A stretch of 64,000 nucleotides of DNA from Azoarcus sp. TTM-91. Lineage in GTDB: Bacteria; Pseudomonadota; Gammaproteobacteria; Burkholderiales; Rhodocyclaceae. The position numbers and the translations under genes were made by a program. Position 1 is the stretch's first letter, and every line of letters starts with the position of its first letter. The notes beneath the pieces are model-generated. The model was not told the DNA's origin and made no database searches. It worked only from the letters and a program-made list of their open reading frames with translations. Below are positions 53,401 to 63,000 of the stretch, one piece after another. The stretch lies in the NCBI RefSeq assembly GCF_012911025.1, contig NZ_WUEI01000002.1, positions 81,683 to 145,682 on the forward strand, written 5' to 3'.

Positions 53401-53645
53401 CCATCCAGCACCGACTCCACCTGAGCGCGGATGGCGCGGGCAAGCTGGATCTGGCGGCGCTCCACCTCGCCCTCGTTCTGCGGCAGCAGCCAGCCGACCA
53501 CCAGCGGGTAGACGATGGCGAAGGTGATGGTGGCGACCAGGATGGAGCGCAGGAACAGCAGGTGCGAGAGCCGCGCCGCCGGCAGCCGCAGCCGCGCCCG
53601 CCAGCGCGGCGGCAAACCGGGCCACAGGCGCGACAGGCGGCTCAT
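50454..53645 (-). CDS. Multi-PAS sensor histidine kinase with periplasmic dCache-like domain
   Basis: 1063 residues. Helix at about 30-50, a periplasmic domain to about 300, a second helix at 300-325, HAMP, then three PAS modules (about 385-510, 515-640, 645-770) with PAC-type linkers, a coiled-coil (RVSERTAELSAALDHL), HisKA with the phospho-acceptor in VAHELSTPLGNS and a HATPase domain (NLINNAITHAF, DDGCGIPP, GSGLGLHIV). The start overlaps the end of the binding-protein gene. With that protein and the regulator it probably senses a small molecule bound in the periplasm. Confidence 0.93.
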   Translation of the reverse strand: MSRLSRLWPGLPPRWRARLRLPAARLSHLLFLRSILVATITFAIVYPLVVGWLLPQNEGEVERRQIQLARAIRAQVESVLDGPRFAVSSFARILADLGRGPEATLSARLDAFVDAGSGFSNVYLLDGLGMVVGVGVESERRLLRDELIGLDFSSHPLWRLAQDAADVRWTDAFLSPVSARRTVAVAYRIGAHTVIAELQLKDFMTRVQGLSEGSSVATLVLDRRGHVLVDSSADPDTHYQDFSGFDFVRDRSRDEWPLVHFEMMGEEMVGSLLRIPELDWRVLVMRPTVEAYRPARTAGAIMMLGLLCAVVLGLAGAGMQAALFGRQFRSLGEFAEQVARGDYGLRWRRSRVVEFNELAAAFGGMSEAIHSREEAIAASQAAYREILESTSELVLRLDDVARVEYANPAFCRLLGVMPEALAGRPLDAYLQAEEGAGGSWCDAAVAALRAGAPTASFEGQVVDRAGGHHRVAWTLHLGERGKGGIAAIGHDLTARWLAAEALRRSEARLRAMLDNATEVAIQWYDAAGRVVYWNPGSERLYGFTAGQAIGRTLEQLVLSPRQAEQYAQMLAGIDRAGGTRGPELMEVRRADGRVLQVLATLFAIPAEEEGDYYIVGIDLDVTAQLEEESARREAERKFSAVFQASPVPMAVWSADLRLVDANAAWERLFGFDAEASRGRVNHTFGLWCDTQQRASFFERIAAAPLVQAEEAWMQPQGGGRRRLCEVSGNKVELASLGVMFVVAYEDITAEREAAQQLRELNDTLELRVSERTAELSAALDHLRVTQEGLLRSEKMAALGSLVAGVAHELSTPLGNSLIASNTVRDHTRAMQRELAQGLKRSSLERYLEETVSGNDIIERNLGRAAELVASFRQVAVDQASSQRREFALTEVVDEIAMTLRPSLKRLPYALETEVAEGLMLDSYPGPLGQVLTNLINNAITHAFEGRDSGRVKVSGRADGEEHVLIEVSDDGCGIPPSHLRRIFDPFFTTRLGQGGSGLGLHIVDSLVRDLLGGSIDVSSAPGCGTTMRLRLPRRPGVGALEPLPAAGEESASTTDAGKGVKDA

Positions 53646-54799
53646 CGGGCTTCGCCCCCGTCCAGCAGCGCCACCTTGCGGTACTGCCCCACCCGCACCA
53701 CCGCCATGAAGAGATCACGGCGGGAATCCCCGTAGGCGTCCAGCGCCACCCTGTGCTGCAGGCCGTCGAAACCGCCGTGGGCGAGCAGGCGCCGGCGCAC
53801 CTCGGCGCGGCTCGCGTCCGGCGCTTCGCGCAGGGTGTCGAGCAGCAGATGGGCGGCGTCGTAGGCGGCCACGCTGACGATGCCGGGCGCCACCTGGAAG
53901 CGCTCGATGTAACTGCGGCGGAAGGCGATGTAGGCCGGCGCGCTGCTGTCGCGGTCGAAGAACTGCGGCACGTACATGCCCTCCACCGCGCGGCCGCCTA
54001 TCTCCATCAACTGCTCGGTGGCTGCCCACTCCGACGCCGCCAGGCGCAGCCGCGGCTCCCGCGCCCGCACCAGCCGGGCGATGCGCGACACATCCACCAC
54101 GCTGGCCACCGCCACCACCAGGTCCGGCCGGGCGGCCAGGATGCGCTCGACCTGGGGGCGCAGCCTGGACGGCGTGTCGCCACGGAAGGACTCCCGGCGC
54201 ACCACGCTGCCGCCGCCGGCCGTGAACGCGCTCTCGAAGCTGTCGGCCCAGTCCGCGGTGTAGGCGGCGTTGGCCTCGTCGGTGATCAAGGCCACCCGCC
54301 GGCTGCCCTCGGCCTGCAGGAAGTAGCGGGCGCTGACCGAACCATAGGTGTGCGCGGTGGAGACCACGCGCAGGAAGTAGTCGTCCTTGCCCTGCAGCTG
54401 GCTGCCGGTAACCGAGGGCGACAGCAGCGTCACCCCGGCCTCGTTCGCCATCGGCACCACCACCTCGGCCACCGAACTGGTCATCGGCCCGATCACCGCC
54501 ACCACGCCGGCATCGATCAGCGCCTTCATGGCGACCTGGGCGGTCTCCGGCTGCTGGCCATCGTCCCTCACTACCAGTTCGAAGCGGCGGCCGGACTGGC
54601 TGGCGTTGGCGTCGTCCAGCGCCATCAGCACGCCGCTGCGCGCCTCGATGGACGCATCCGAGAAGCGCCCGCTGAGGCTGCCGATGAAGCCGATGCGCAC
54701 CGGCTCCGGCTTGGCGCAGGCGCCGGCGGCCAGCACCGCCGCCACCGCCAGCACGCCGGCGGCGAGGCGGCGCCAGCCCGCGCCCCGGCCCGCACCCAT
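53642..54799 (-). CDS. Type I periplasmic binding protein (Leu/Ile/Val-like), sensor accessory
   Basis: 385 residues from ATG 54799. The N-terminus (VLAVAAVLAAGACAKPEP) is a signal peptide with a lipoprotein-like Cys, although the -3 residue fits the lipobox poorly. The body is a Peripla_BP_6 fold: RIGFIGSLSGRFSDASIEAR, VVAVIGPMTSSVAEVV near residue 105 and LLSPSVTGSQLQGKDDYFLR. Such proteins normally feed branched-chain amino acid ABC transporters, but here no permease or ATPase is adjacent; instead it lies between a response regulator and a kinase gene, overlapping the latter. It is more likely a ligand-sensing partner of the kinase. Confidence 0.9.
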   Translation of the reverse strand: MGAGRGAGWRRLAAGVLAVAAVLAAGACAKPEPVRIGFIGSLSGRFSDASIEARSGVLMALDDANASQSGRRFELVVRDDGQQPETAQVAMKALIDAGVVAVIGPMTSSVAEVVVPMANEAGVTLLSPSVTGSQLQGKDDYFLRVVSTAHTYGSVSARYFLQAEGSRRVALITDEANAAYTADWADSFESAFTAGGGSVVRRESFRGDTPSRLRPQVERILAARPDLVVAVASVVDVSRIARLVRAREPRLRLAASEWAATEQLMEIGGRAVEGMYVPQFFDRDSSAPAYIAFRRSYIERFQVAPGIVSVAAYDAAHLLLDTLREAPDASRAEVRRRLLAHGGFDGLQHRVALDAYGDSRRDLFMAVVRVGQYRKVALLDGGEAR

Positions 54800-54800
54800 G

Positions 54801-57020
54801 TCAGCCGCGGGCACCGGCGTGGGCGCGCAGCCAGGCCAGCCACTCGGCTGCCGGCATCGGCTTGGCATACAGCCAGCCCTGGCCCAGTTCGCAGCCCATG
54901 GCGCGCAGCGCCTCGGCCTGGGCTTCGGTCTCTATGCCCTCGGCCACCAGCTCCAGGCCGAGGCGGTGGCCCAGGCCGCACACCAGCTCGGCGATCTCCG
55001 CGCCCTTGCCCGGGCGATCGAGCTCGGAGACGAAGCTGCGGTCTATCTTCAGCCGGTCCACACGCATCTGCTGCAGGTAGGAGAGCGAGGAAAAGCCGGT
55101 GCCGAAGTCGTCTATCGCCACCTCCAGGCCCATGGCCTTGATCTGGTCGAACAGCTCGATCATCCGCCCCGGCTCGCCCATGGCCACCGACTCGGTGATC
55201 TCCAGCTCGATGCAGTGCGGCCGCACGCCGCTGTCGGCCACCGCGGCGCGCAGCTTGTCGAGGAAGCTGGGGTCGCGGAACTGGATGGAGGAGACGTTGA
55301 TCGCCATGCGGATATCGAAGCCCGCCTCCGCCATCTCGGCGGCCTGCCGGCAGGCGTGGCGTATCACCCTTTCGCCCAGCGGGGTGATGAGGCCGGAGCG
55401 CTCGGCCAGGGCGATGAAGCGGTCCGGCGGCACCATGCGGCCATCGGCGGCGCGCCAGCGCAGCAGCGCCTCGGCGCCGACGCAGCGGCCGCTCGCCAGC
55501 TCGATCTGCGGCTGGTAGACGAGGAAGAGATGATCGTCGGCAAAAGCCTTGCGCAGCTCATTGAGCAGATTGACGCGGTCGCGGATCTCCTCGCCGATGC
55601 GGCGGGTGTAGCTGGTGAGGCTGCCGCGCTCGGCGCGCTTGGCCTGCTTGAGGGCGAGGAAGGCATCCTCCAGCGCCTCGCTGCCGTCGCCCTGCACCTC
55701 CTTCAGCCGCACCAGGCCGATGGTGACGGAGACGGTGATCTCGTTGCCCTCCACCGCCAGCGGCCGCTCGAACAGCCCCGCCAGGGTGGCTTCGTCCGGG
55801 CTGCTGCCGCACCAGAAAACCGCGAAAGTGTCGCTGCCCACCCGCGCCACCTGGGCATCGCCGCAGCCGTGCGCCAGGCGCTCGGCCACCGCCTGCAGCA
55901 GGCAATCGCCGAAGCGGTGGCCGAGGGCACCGTTGATCTCGCCGAAGTGATCCACGTCGATCACCGCCAGCAGGCCGTCGCCGCGGGGACCGGCGGCGAG
56001 GTGGCGGTCAACCAGCTCGATGAGGTGACGCCGGTTGGGCAGGTTGAGCAGTTGGTCGTAGTAGGAGTAGGCGTTCAGCCGCTCCAGCAGGTGGGCGTTG
56101 TCCAGGCAGACGGAAACGTTGGCGCAGAACATCTGGATGAGGTGGGCATCCAGCCCTTCGTCCACCAGCTCCGCATCCACGTACGCGGCCAGCGCGCAGT
56201 CGGAGCCGCCGCCGATGTGCAGCGCCAGGCCGTTGCCCGCCTCCAGCACGGTGGCGCCCTCCGCCAGCGCCCGCTCCAGCATGCCGGCGATGAGGGGGTC
56301 GCCGATGGCGGACAGGGGATGGCTGATGGCATGCTCGAAGCGGCCGGCGGCGGCGATCACCACCGGCCGGGTGTCGCCATCCCGGCGGGCACAGACCAGG
56401 CCCTCCGGCTGCAAGCCCAGCAGGGCGGCGATCTGGGTAATCACGCCGGCGGCGAACTCGGCGATGCCGCTGGTCTGCAGCAGCGAGGCGCTGCCATTGA
56501 TGATCTTGCTGAGGCCGATGCGCCCAGCATTGATGACGTGGATCTGCATGTAGGTGCGGATCGCCGCCGTCAGCGCCGCATACAGCCGGCCGCGGGAAAG
56601 CTCGGTCTTGTTCTTGTAGTCGTTGATGTCGTAGTCGCGTATCGCCTCCAGCTCGGGGGCGTAGCCGGGCTGGCCGGTGCGCAGGATGATGCGCGTCTCG
56701 CGCAGCGCGTAGCGGTTGCGGATCTCCTCCACCAGCCGCAGGCCGGCATCCTCGGTCTCCATCACCACGTCGAGCAGGATCACCGCCAGATCGGCGCCCT
56801 GGGCGAAGAAGCTGCGCGCCTCGGCGGCGGAATGGGCATGCAGGAACTGCAGCGGCCGGCCGAGGATCTCGGTGCCGGAGAGGCTCAGCTCGGTGCTGCG
56901 GTGTACATCCTCGTCGTCATCGACGATCAGTATCTTCCATGCCAACCGGCTCCTTTCCCCATGCGGCCCGGTTACGGGTTGCGGTTCATCGGCAAACTCG
57001 AGCAGATCGTCGTCGCTCAT
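54801..57020 (-). CDS. Response regulator with DUF3369, degenerate GGDEF and EAL domains
   Basis: 739 residues. The receiver domain has VDDDEDVHRS, the phospho-acceptor region ILLDVVMETEDAG and K in INDYKNKTELS. DUF3369 follows (about 150-310). The GGDEF-like domain has GSDTF in place of GGDEF, so it is likely catalytically inactive. The EAL domain is complete: QPQIELASGRCVGAEALLRW, INVSSIQFRD, LEITESV, IDDFGTGFSSLSYLQ and KIDRSFV, so it can probably break down cyclic di-GMP. It is the first gene of a three-gene operon, ending 1 nt before the binding protein start. Confidence 0.94.
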   Translation of the reverse strand: MSDDDLLEFADEPQPVTGPHGERSRLAWKILIVDDDEDVHRSTELSLSGTEILGRPLQFLHAHSAAEARSFFAQGADLAVILLDVVMETEDAGLRLVEEIRNRYALRETRIILRTGQPGYAPELEAIRDYDINDYKNKTELSRGRLYAALTAAIRTYMQIHVINAGRIGLSKIINGSASLLQTSGIAEFAAGVITQIAALLGLQPEGLVCARRDGDTRPVVIAAAGRFEHAISHPLSAIGDPLIAGMLERALAEGATVLEAGNGLALHIGGGSDCALAAYVDAELVDEGLDAHLIQMFCANVSVCLDNAHLLERLNAYSYYDQLLNLPNRRHLIELVDRHLAAGPRGDGLLAVIDVDHFGEINGALGHRFGDCLLQAVAERLAHGCGDAQVARVGSDTFAVFWCGSSPDEATLAGLFERPLAVEGNEITVSVTIGLVRLKEVQGDGSEALEDAFLALKQAKRAERGSLTSYTRRIGEEIRDRVNLLNELRKAFADDHLFLVYQPQIELASGRCVGAEALLRWRAADGRMVPPDRFIALAERSGLITPLGERVIRHACRQAAEMAEAGFDIRMAINVSSIQFRDPSFLDKLRAAVADSGVRPHCIELEITESVAMGEPGRMIELFDQIKAMGLEVAIDDFGTGFSSLSYLQQMRVDRLKIDRSFVSELDRPGKGAEIAELVCGLGHRLGLELVAEGIETEAQAEALRAMGCELGQGWLYAKPMPAAEWLAWLRAHAGARG

Positions 57021-57151
57021 GCAGGCTCCGGTTACTGGCGCTAAGTGCGTGTCGTCCGCAACACTGTCCGACGGACGGCAGGATGCCGCAGTTTAGAGCA
57101 GCGACGCCACGCCGCATACAGCGCCGGCGCTCGCCGGTAGAATAGCCGCCG

Positions 57152-58975
<1,824 letters not shown>

Positions 58976-59004
58976 AGCGCCCCGGCGCCAACCGGACGGC
59001 CAAA

Positions 59005-59038
59005 CAAAAACGCCGGCACAAGCCGGCGTTTCTTCTTA
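59005..59038. terminator. Bidirectional intrinsic terminator
   Basis: Stem CGCCGGC / GCCGGCG with ACAA loop (59011-59028), A-run before and T-rich stretch after. Ends recQ (+) and the FKBP gene (-). Confidence 0.9.
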
Positions 59039-59061
59039 CCGCGCGAGCAAGCTGAACAGGC

Positions 59062-59406
59062 TCACAGCACCTTCAGCAGCTCCACTTCGAACACCAGGGT
59101 GGCGTTCGGCGGAATCACGCCGCCGGCGCCGCGTGCGCCGTAGCCCAGCTCCGGCGGAATCGTCAGCTTGCGCGTGCCGCCCACCTTCATGCCCTGCACG
59201 CCCTCGTCCCAGCCGCGGATCACGTGGCCGGCGCCCAGCGGGAAGTTGAACGGGTCGTTGCGATCCTTGCTGGAGTCGAACTTGGTGCCGTCGGTCAGCC
59301 AGCCGGTGTAGTGCACCGACACCATGGCGCCCTTCTCGGCGAGGTCGCCGCTGCCGCTCTCGATGTCCTCGTAGACGAGGCCGCTGGGCGTGGTGGTCTG
59401 GGTCAT
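59062..59406 (-). CDS. FKBP-type peptidyl-prolyl cis-trans isomerase
   Basis: 114 residues, a single FKBP domain: [43 protein letters not shown] and [23 protein letters not shown], which carry the ligand-site aromatic and Asp residues. No signal peptide, so cytoplasmic. ATG 59406 has GGAG upstream; the longer frame to 59469 is not family-like. Speeds proline isomerisation in protein folding. Confidence 0.95.
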   Translation of the reverse strand: MTQTTTPSGLVYEDIESGSGDLAEKGAMVSVHYTGWLTDGTKFDSSKDRNDPFNFPLGAGHVIRGWDEGVQGMKVGGTRKLTIPPELGYGARGAGGVIPPNATLVFEVELLKVL

Positions 59407-59440
59407 CGGGGTTCTCCTGCGTGATCGAAAAGCGGCGATT

Positions 59441-60001
59441 CTACCCGCCCTGCCGCCGGCGGCCGGCAAACTTCTCGCGGAACTTGGCCACCTTGGGCGC
59501 CACCACGTACTGGCAGTAGGGCTGGTCGCTGTTGTTGGCGTAGTACTCCTGGTGCTCCACCTCGGCCGGCCAGAAGGGACCGGCGCGCTCGACGCGGGTG
59601 ACGATGGCGTGCGGGTAAACGCGCGCCTCGCCGAGTTCCTCGATCAGCGCCAGCGCGGTGTGGAACTGCTCGTCGGAGGTGAAGTAGATCACCGAGCGGT
59701 ACTGGGTGCCGATGTCGTTGCCCTGGCGGTCCAGGGTCGTGGGATCGTGGATGGTGAAGTAGATCTCCAGCAGCTCGCGGAAGCTGATGCGCGCCGGGTC
59801 GAACTCGATCTTCACCACTTCGACGTGGCCGGTGCCGCCAGCGCACACCTGGCGGTAGGTGGGGGCCTCGAGGTGGCCGCCGCTGTAGCCGGAGACCACC
59901 GACTCCACCCCCTCCACTTCGAGGAACACCGCTTCCAGGCACCAGAAGCATCCGCCGCCCAGAATCGCCGTCTCTCGCCGGGTTTCGTTAGTCGTCGTCA
60001 T
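59441..60001 (-). CDS. msrA: Peptide methionine (S)-S-oxide reductase MsrA
   Basis: 186 residues from ATG 60001 with GAGAGAGG 8 nt upstream; the ATG at 60040 lacks a site. The active site [11 protein letters not shown] has catalytic Cys18; [16 protein letters not shown] and [11 protein letters not shown] follow and a C-terminal [10 protein letters not shown] supplies a resolving cysteine. Repairs oxidised methionine. No MsrB domain is fused. It lies 34 nt upstream of the FKBP gene, and the two may form an operon. Confidence 0.96.
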   Translation of the reverse strand: MTTTNETRRETAILGGGCFWCLEAVFLEVEGVESVVSGYSGGHLEAPTYRQVCAGGTGHVEVVKIEFDPARISFRELLEIYFTIHDPTTLDRQGNDIGTQYRSVIYFTSDEQFHTALALIEELGEARVYPHAIVTRVERAGPFWPAEVEHQEYYANNSDQPYCQYVVAPKVAKFREKFAGRRRQGG

Positions 60002-60084
60002 TTCGTTCGCCTCTCTCTGTTCTCTTGGGGTTTTGCTCATAAGACAACATAGCCGACGCCGCATTCAAGCGTCGGTTCCCGATA

Positions 60085-63000
60085 TCAACGGAAAGAGAGG
60101 GAGTAATACACATCCAGCGCGTTGTCGGTGCCGCCGCGGGCCACCAGCGACACCCGGCGGCTGAGCTGGTAGCTGAGCTTCACCAGCGTCTCTGCGCCGC
60201 CCAGGCTCTGCTCGAAGGACAGCATCAGGTCGGAGGACAGGCGCTTGCCCACCGACAGCACCTGGCCGGTGACGGTGGGGTCGCTCACCGTGCTGCCACC
60301 GCCGGCCACCTGGCTGGTGGCGGTGCGGGAAGCGCTGTTGAGCTCGCCCTGGCCGATGGAGAAGCTGTCGAAGCCCAGGCTGCGGGTGAGCTCCTCCGTC
60401 ATGCCGCCGCCGGGGCCGCCCAGCAGCGCCTGCGCCGCCGGCAGCAACAGTGCGAGGTCGGCGCCGCCGGCGGCGTCCGGCGCCCGGCCGAGCACGATCC
60501 ACGACAGCTTCTCCGGGTCCGGCACATTGGGCTGGGACACCAGCCTTACCTCCGGCCGCCGCGCGCTGCCGGTGATCGCCACGCCCGCCTCCACCGCCAG
60601 GCCCTTGCGCAGCGCGATGATGTTGAGGCCGGGGTTGTCCACCGGGCCCTGGAAGTTCACCAGGCCACGCTCTATCGACAGGTTCTGGCCGTAGCCGCGG
60701 AAACTGCCGTCCACGGTGGACACGGTGCCGGTGGCGCTGAGGCCCCGTCCAGGCTGCTGGCGCAGGCGCAGCTCGCCGCCGAGGCGGGTGTCCACCCCCA
60801 GCGCGGAGAGGTAGAGGGCATCGCCCAGGGACACCCGCACATCCGCGGTCAGCGCGAAGCCCTCGCCCTCTTCCGCCGGCTGGTCGTTGCGGCCGATGAC
60901 CACCACGTCTTCCGACAGCGCCGGCGGCGCCGACTCGCCCATCTCCAGGTAGCCGGCATCGGCGCGGAAAGCGGCGTAGATGTTGGCCGAAGACCAGGTG
61001 GTGCGTGCCTCGCCCTTGCCGGAGAGGATCAGCCAGCGGTCCGCCCGCTGCAGCAGCGGCAGGCGGTCGGCGCTGAACTGGAAGCGGCCGTCGCCGCTCT
61101 CCAGCGCCACCTCCCCGCTGGCTTCCAGCGTGCCCGGCGTGGCGGTGAGGCGGGCGAAAGGCACCCGGTTGTCGCGCGGCCTGGCCCGGTTGGGCGAGAC
61201 AAAAGCCAGCTTGTTGAGGCTCAGGCGCTCGCGGTCGAAGGCGGCGTCCAGTTCGCCGCCGGACAGGATCAGGCCCTGGTCCACCAGCGCGATCTGCAGG
61301 CCGGCGCCCTTGATGGTGCCGGCTGCCTGCGGCGCCGCCGGCGTGCCGCCGACCGAGAACTCGGCATTCAGGCTGCCAGCGGTCTCCACGCTCTCCTCCA
61401 GCAGGCGGCCCACCCAGGCGATGGAGGGAATGGACACCGTGGCCGAGCCGGCAAGCGGCGCACCCGGCGCGAGCTGCCAGCCGCCGTCGGCGGTGCGCGA
61501 CAGCTGGGTGCTGGCTGAGCCGACGACTTCGCCCAGCTCGCGGCCGCGGAGGTTGAAGCTGAAGCCGAGACGATTGGCCTGGGCGGTGAGGCGCGCATCC
61601 AGCGTCTCCAGCCCCAGGCTGAGCCCGGCACCGGTATCCAGCCTGAGGTCACCAGACTCGCGGAACAGCCGCGCCTCGCCATCCAGCGTGTTGCTCAGGC
61701 GCAGATCCCATTCGGCGCCCAGCGTCAGCGCGCCGCGGCTACGCCGCCGGCCGTCCTGCATGGCCGCCAAGTCCAGCACCAGCCCGGTGAGCGAGCCGCG
61801 CACCGCGCTGGAGGCGGGCGACCAGCGGGTTTCCTCCAGCCGGATGCGGCCACGCTCGCCGGCGGAGAAGGCAGCGGTGGCGAGCTGCGCGCGGTCGGCC
61901 GCCAGTTCCAGCGCCGCCGGCGCCTCCAGCTTGAGCGGGAAGCGGCCGCCGACCTCCAGCCGGACGAGGCTGCCGCGCCAGCGCGGGCCGCTGGCGGCGG
62001 CATCCGCGCCGCCCTCCAGGCTCAGGCTCAAGGTGTCGTGCTGCAATCCCTCGGCGGCAAGTTCGATCACATGCGCGTCACGCCGGCCCTGGACGTTGAG
62101 GTTGGCGTTGTCGACCAGCGTGCCGGACTCGCCCGCCTGGCGAACGCCGAGCACGTTCAGCGCCAGCGCGAAGCGGCCGCTCTTGCCCGCTTCCAATGTG
62201 CCTTGCCCCTGCGCGCTGGCGATGCGCAGCCCGCCGGGCAAGGCCAGCGCATTGGCAGAGAGCTGCATCGAGCCAGCCGGCTCTTCCAGCCCGCCGCGCA
62301 CTTCACCCTGCAAGCTGGCCTGGCCGGCCAGGCCGTAGCCCAGCGCGGCCAGCGCCCGGGCATCCACGTTCAGCGTCAGGCGATCGTCCTTGCCGCCCCA
62401 GGCGCCGTTGGCGGCGACCTTGTTGCCGGCCACGTCCAGCGCGAGATCCACCAGCGGCAGGCGCTCGCCCTCCAGCCTGAGCTTGCCCTTGCCGGTCAGC
62501 GGATGGCCTTGGAAGCGACTTTCCGGCATGGCGAAGGCGAGGTCCAGCGTCAGCGGCTCGGCCAGACGGCCGCTGGCATCCAGGTCCAGGTTGAGCCGCG
62601 CCGACGGTGCGCCGGGATAAACCACGCTCGGGTCCAGGCTGCGCAGCTGCGTCCTGGCGGCGAAGCGGCGGGCGCCATCCGCCTCGGCCTGCAGCTCGAC
62701 CTTGCCGTCCAGCCTGGCGCTGCCCACCTGCAGCGCCAGCTCGGCCTGCTGACGGGCGTCGTCCGCCTCCGCCCGCAGCGAACCGCCTATGCGCTGGCGC
62801 GGCAGGCGGCTGTCCAGCCGGGAGGTGTCTATGCCCTCCAGCCGCAGCGCGGCGAGCACCTGGCCGATGACGGCGGCCGGCTCATCCGCGGCCGGTGCGC
62901 CGGCAGGCACGGGCGAAGGTTCGGGCGCCTTGCGGCTGGCGCTGCCGCTGATGCGGCCACCGCCGGACAGGCGCAGCTCCAGCCCATCCACGCCGGCCTC

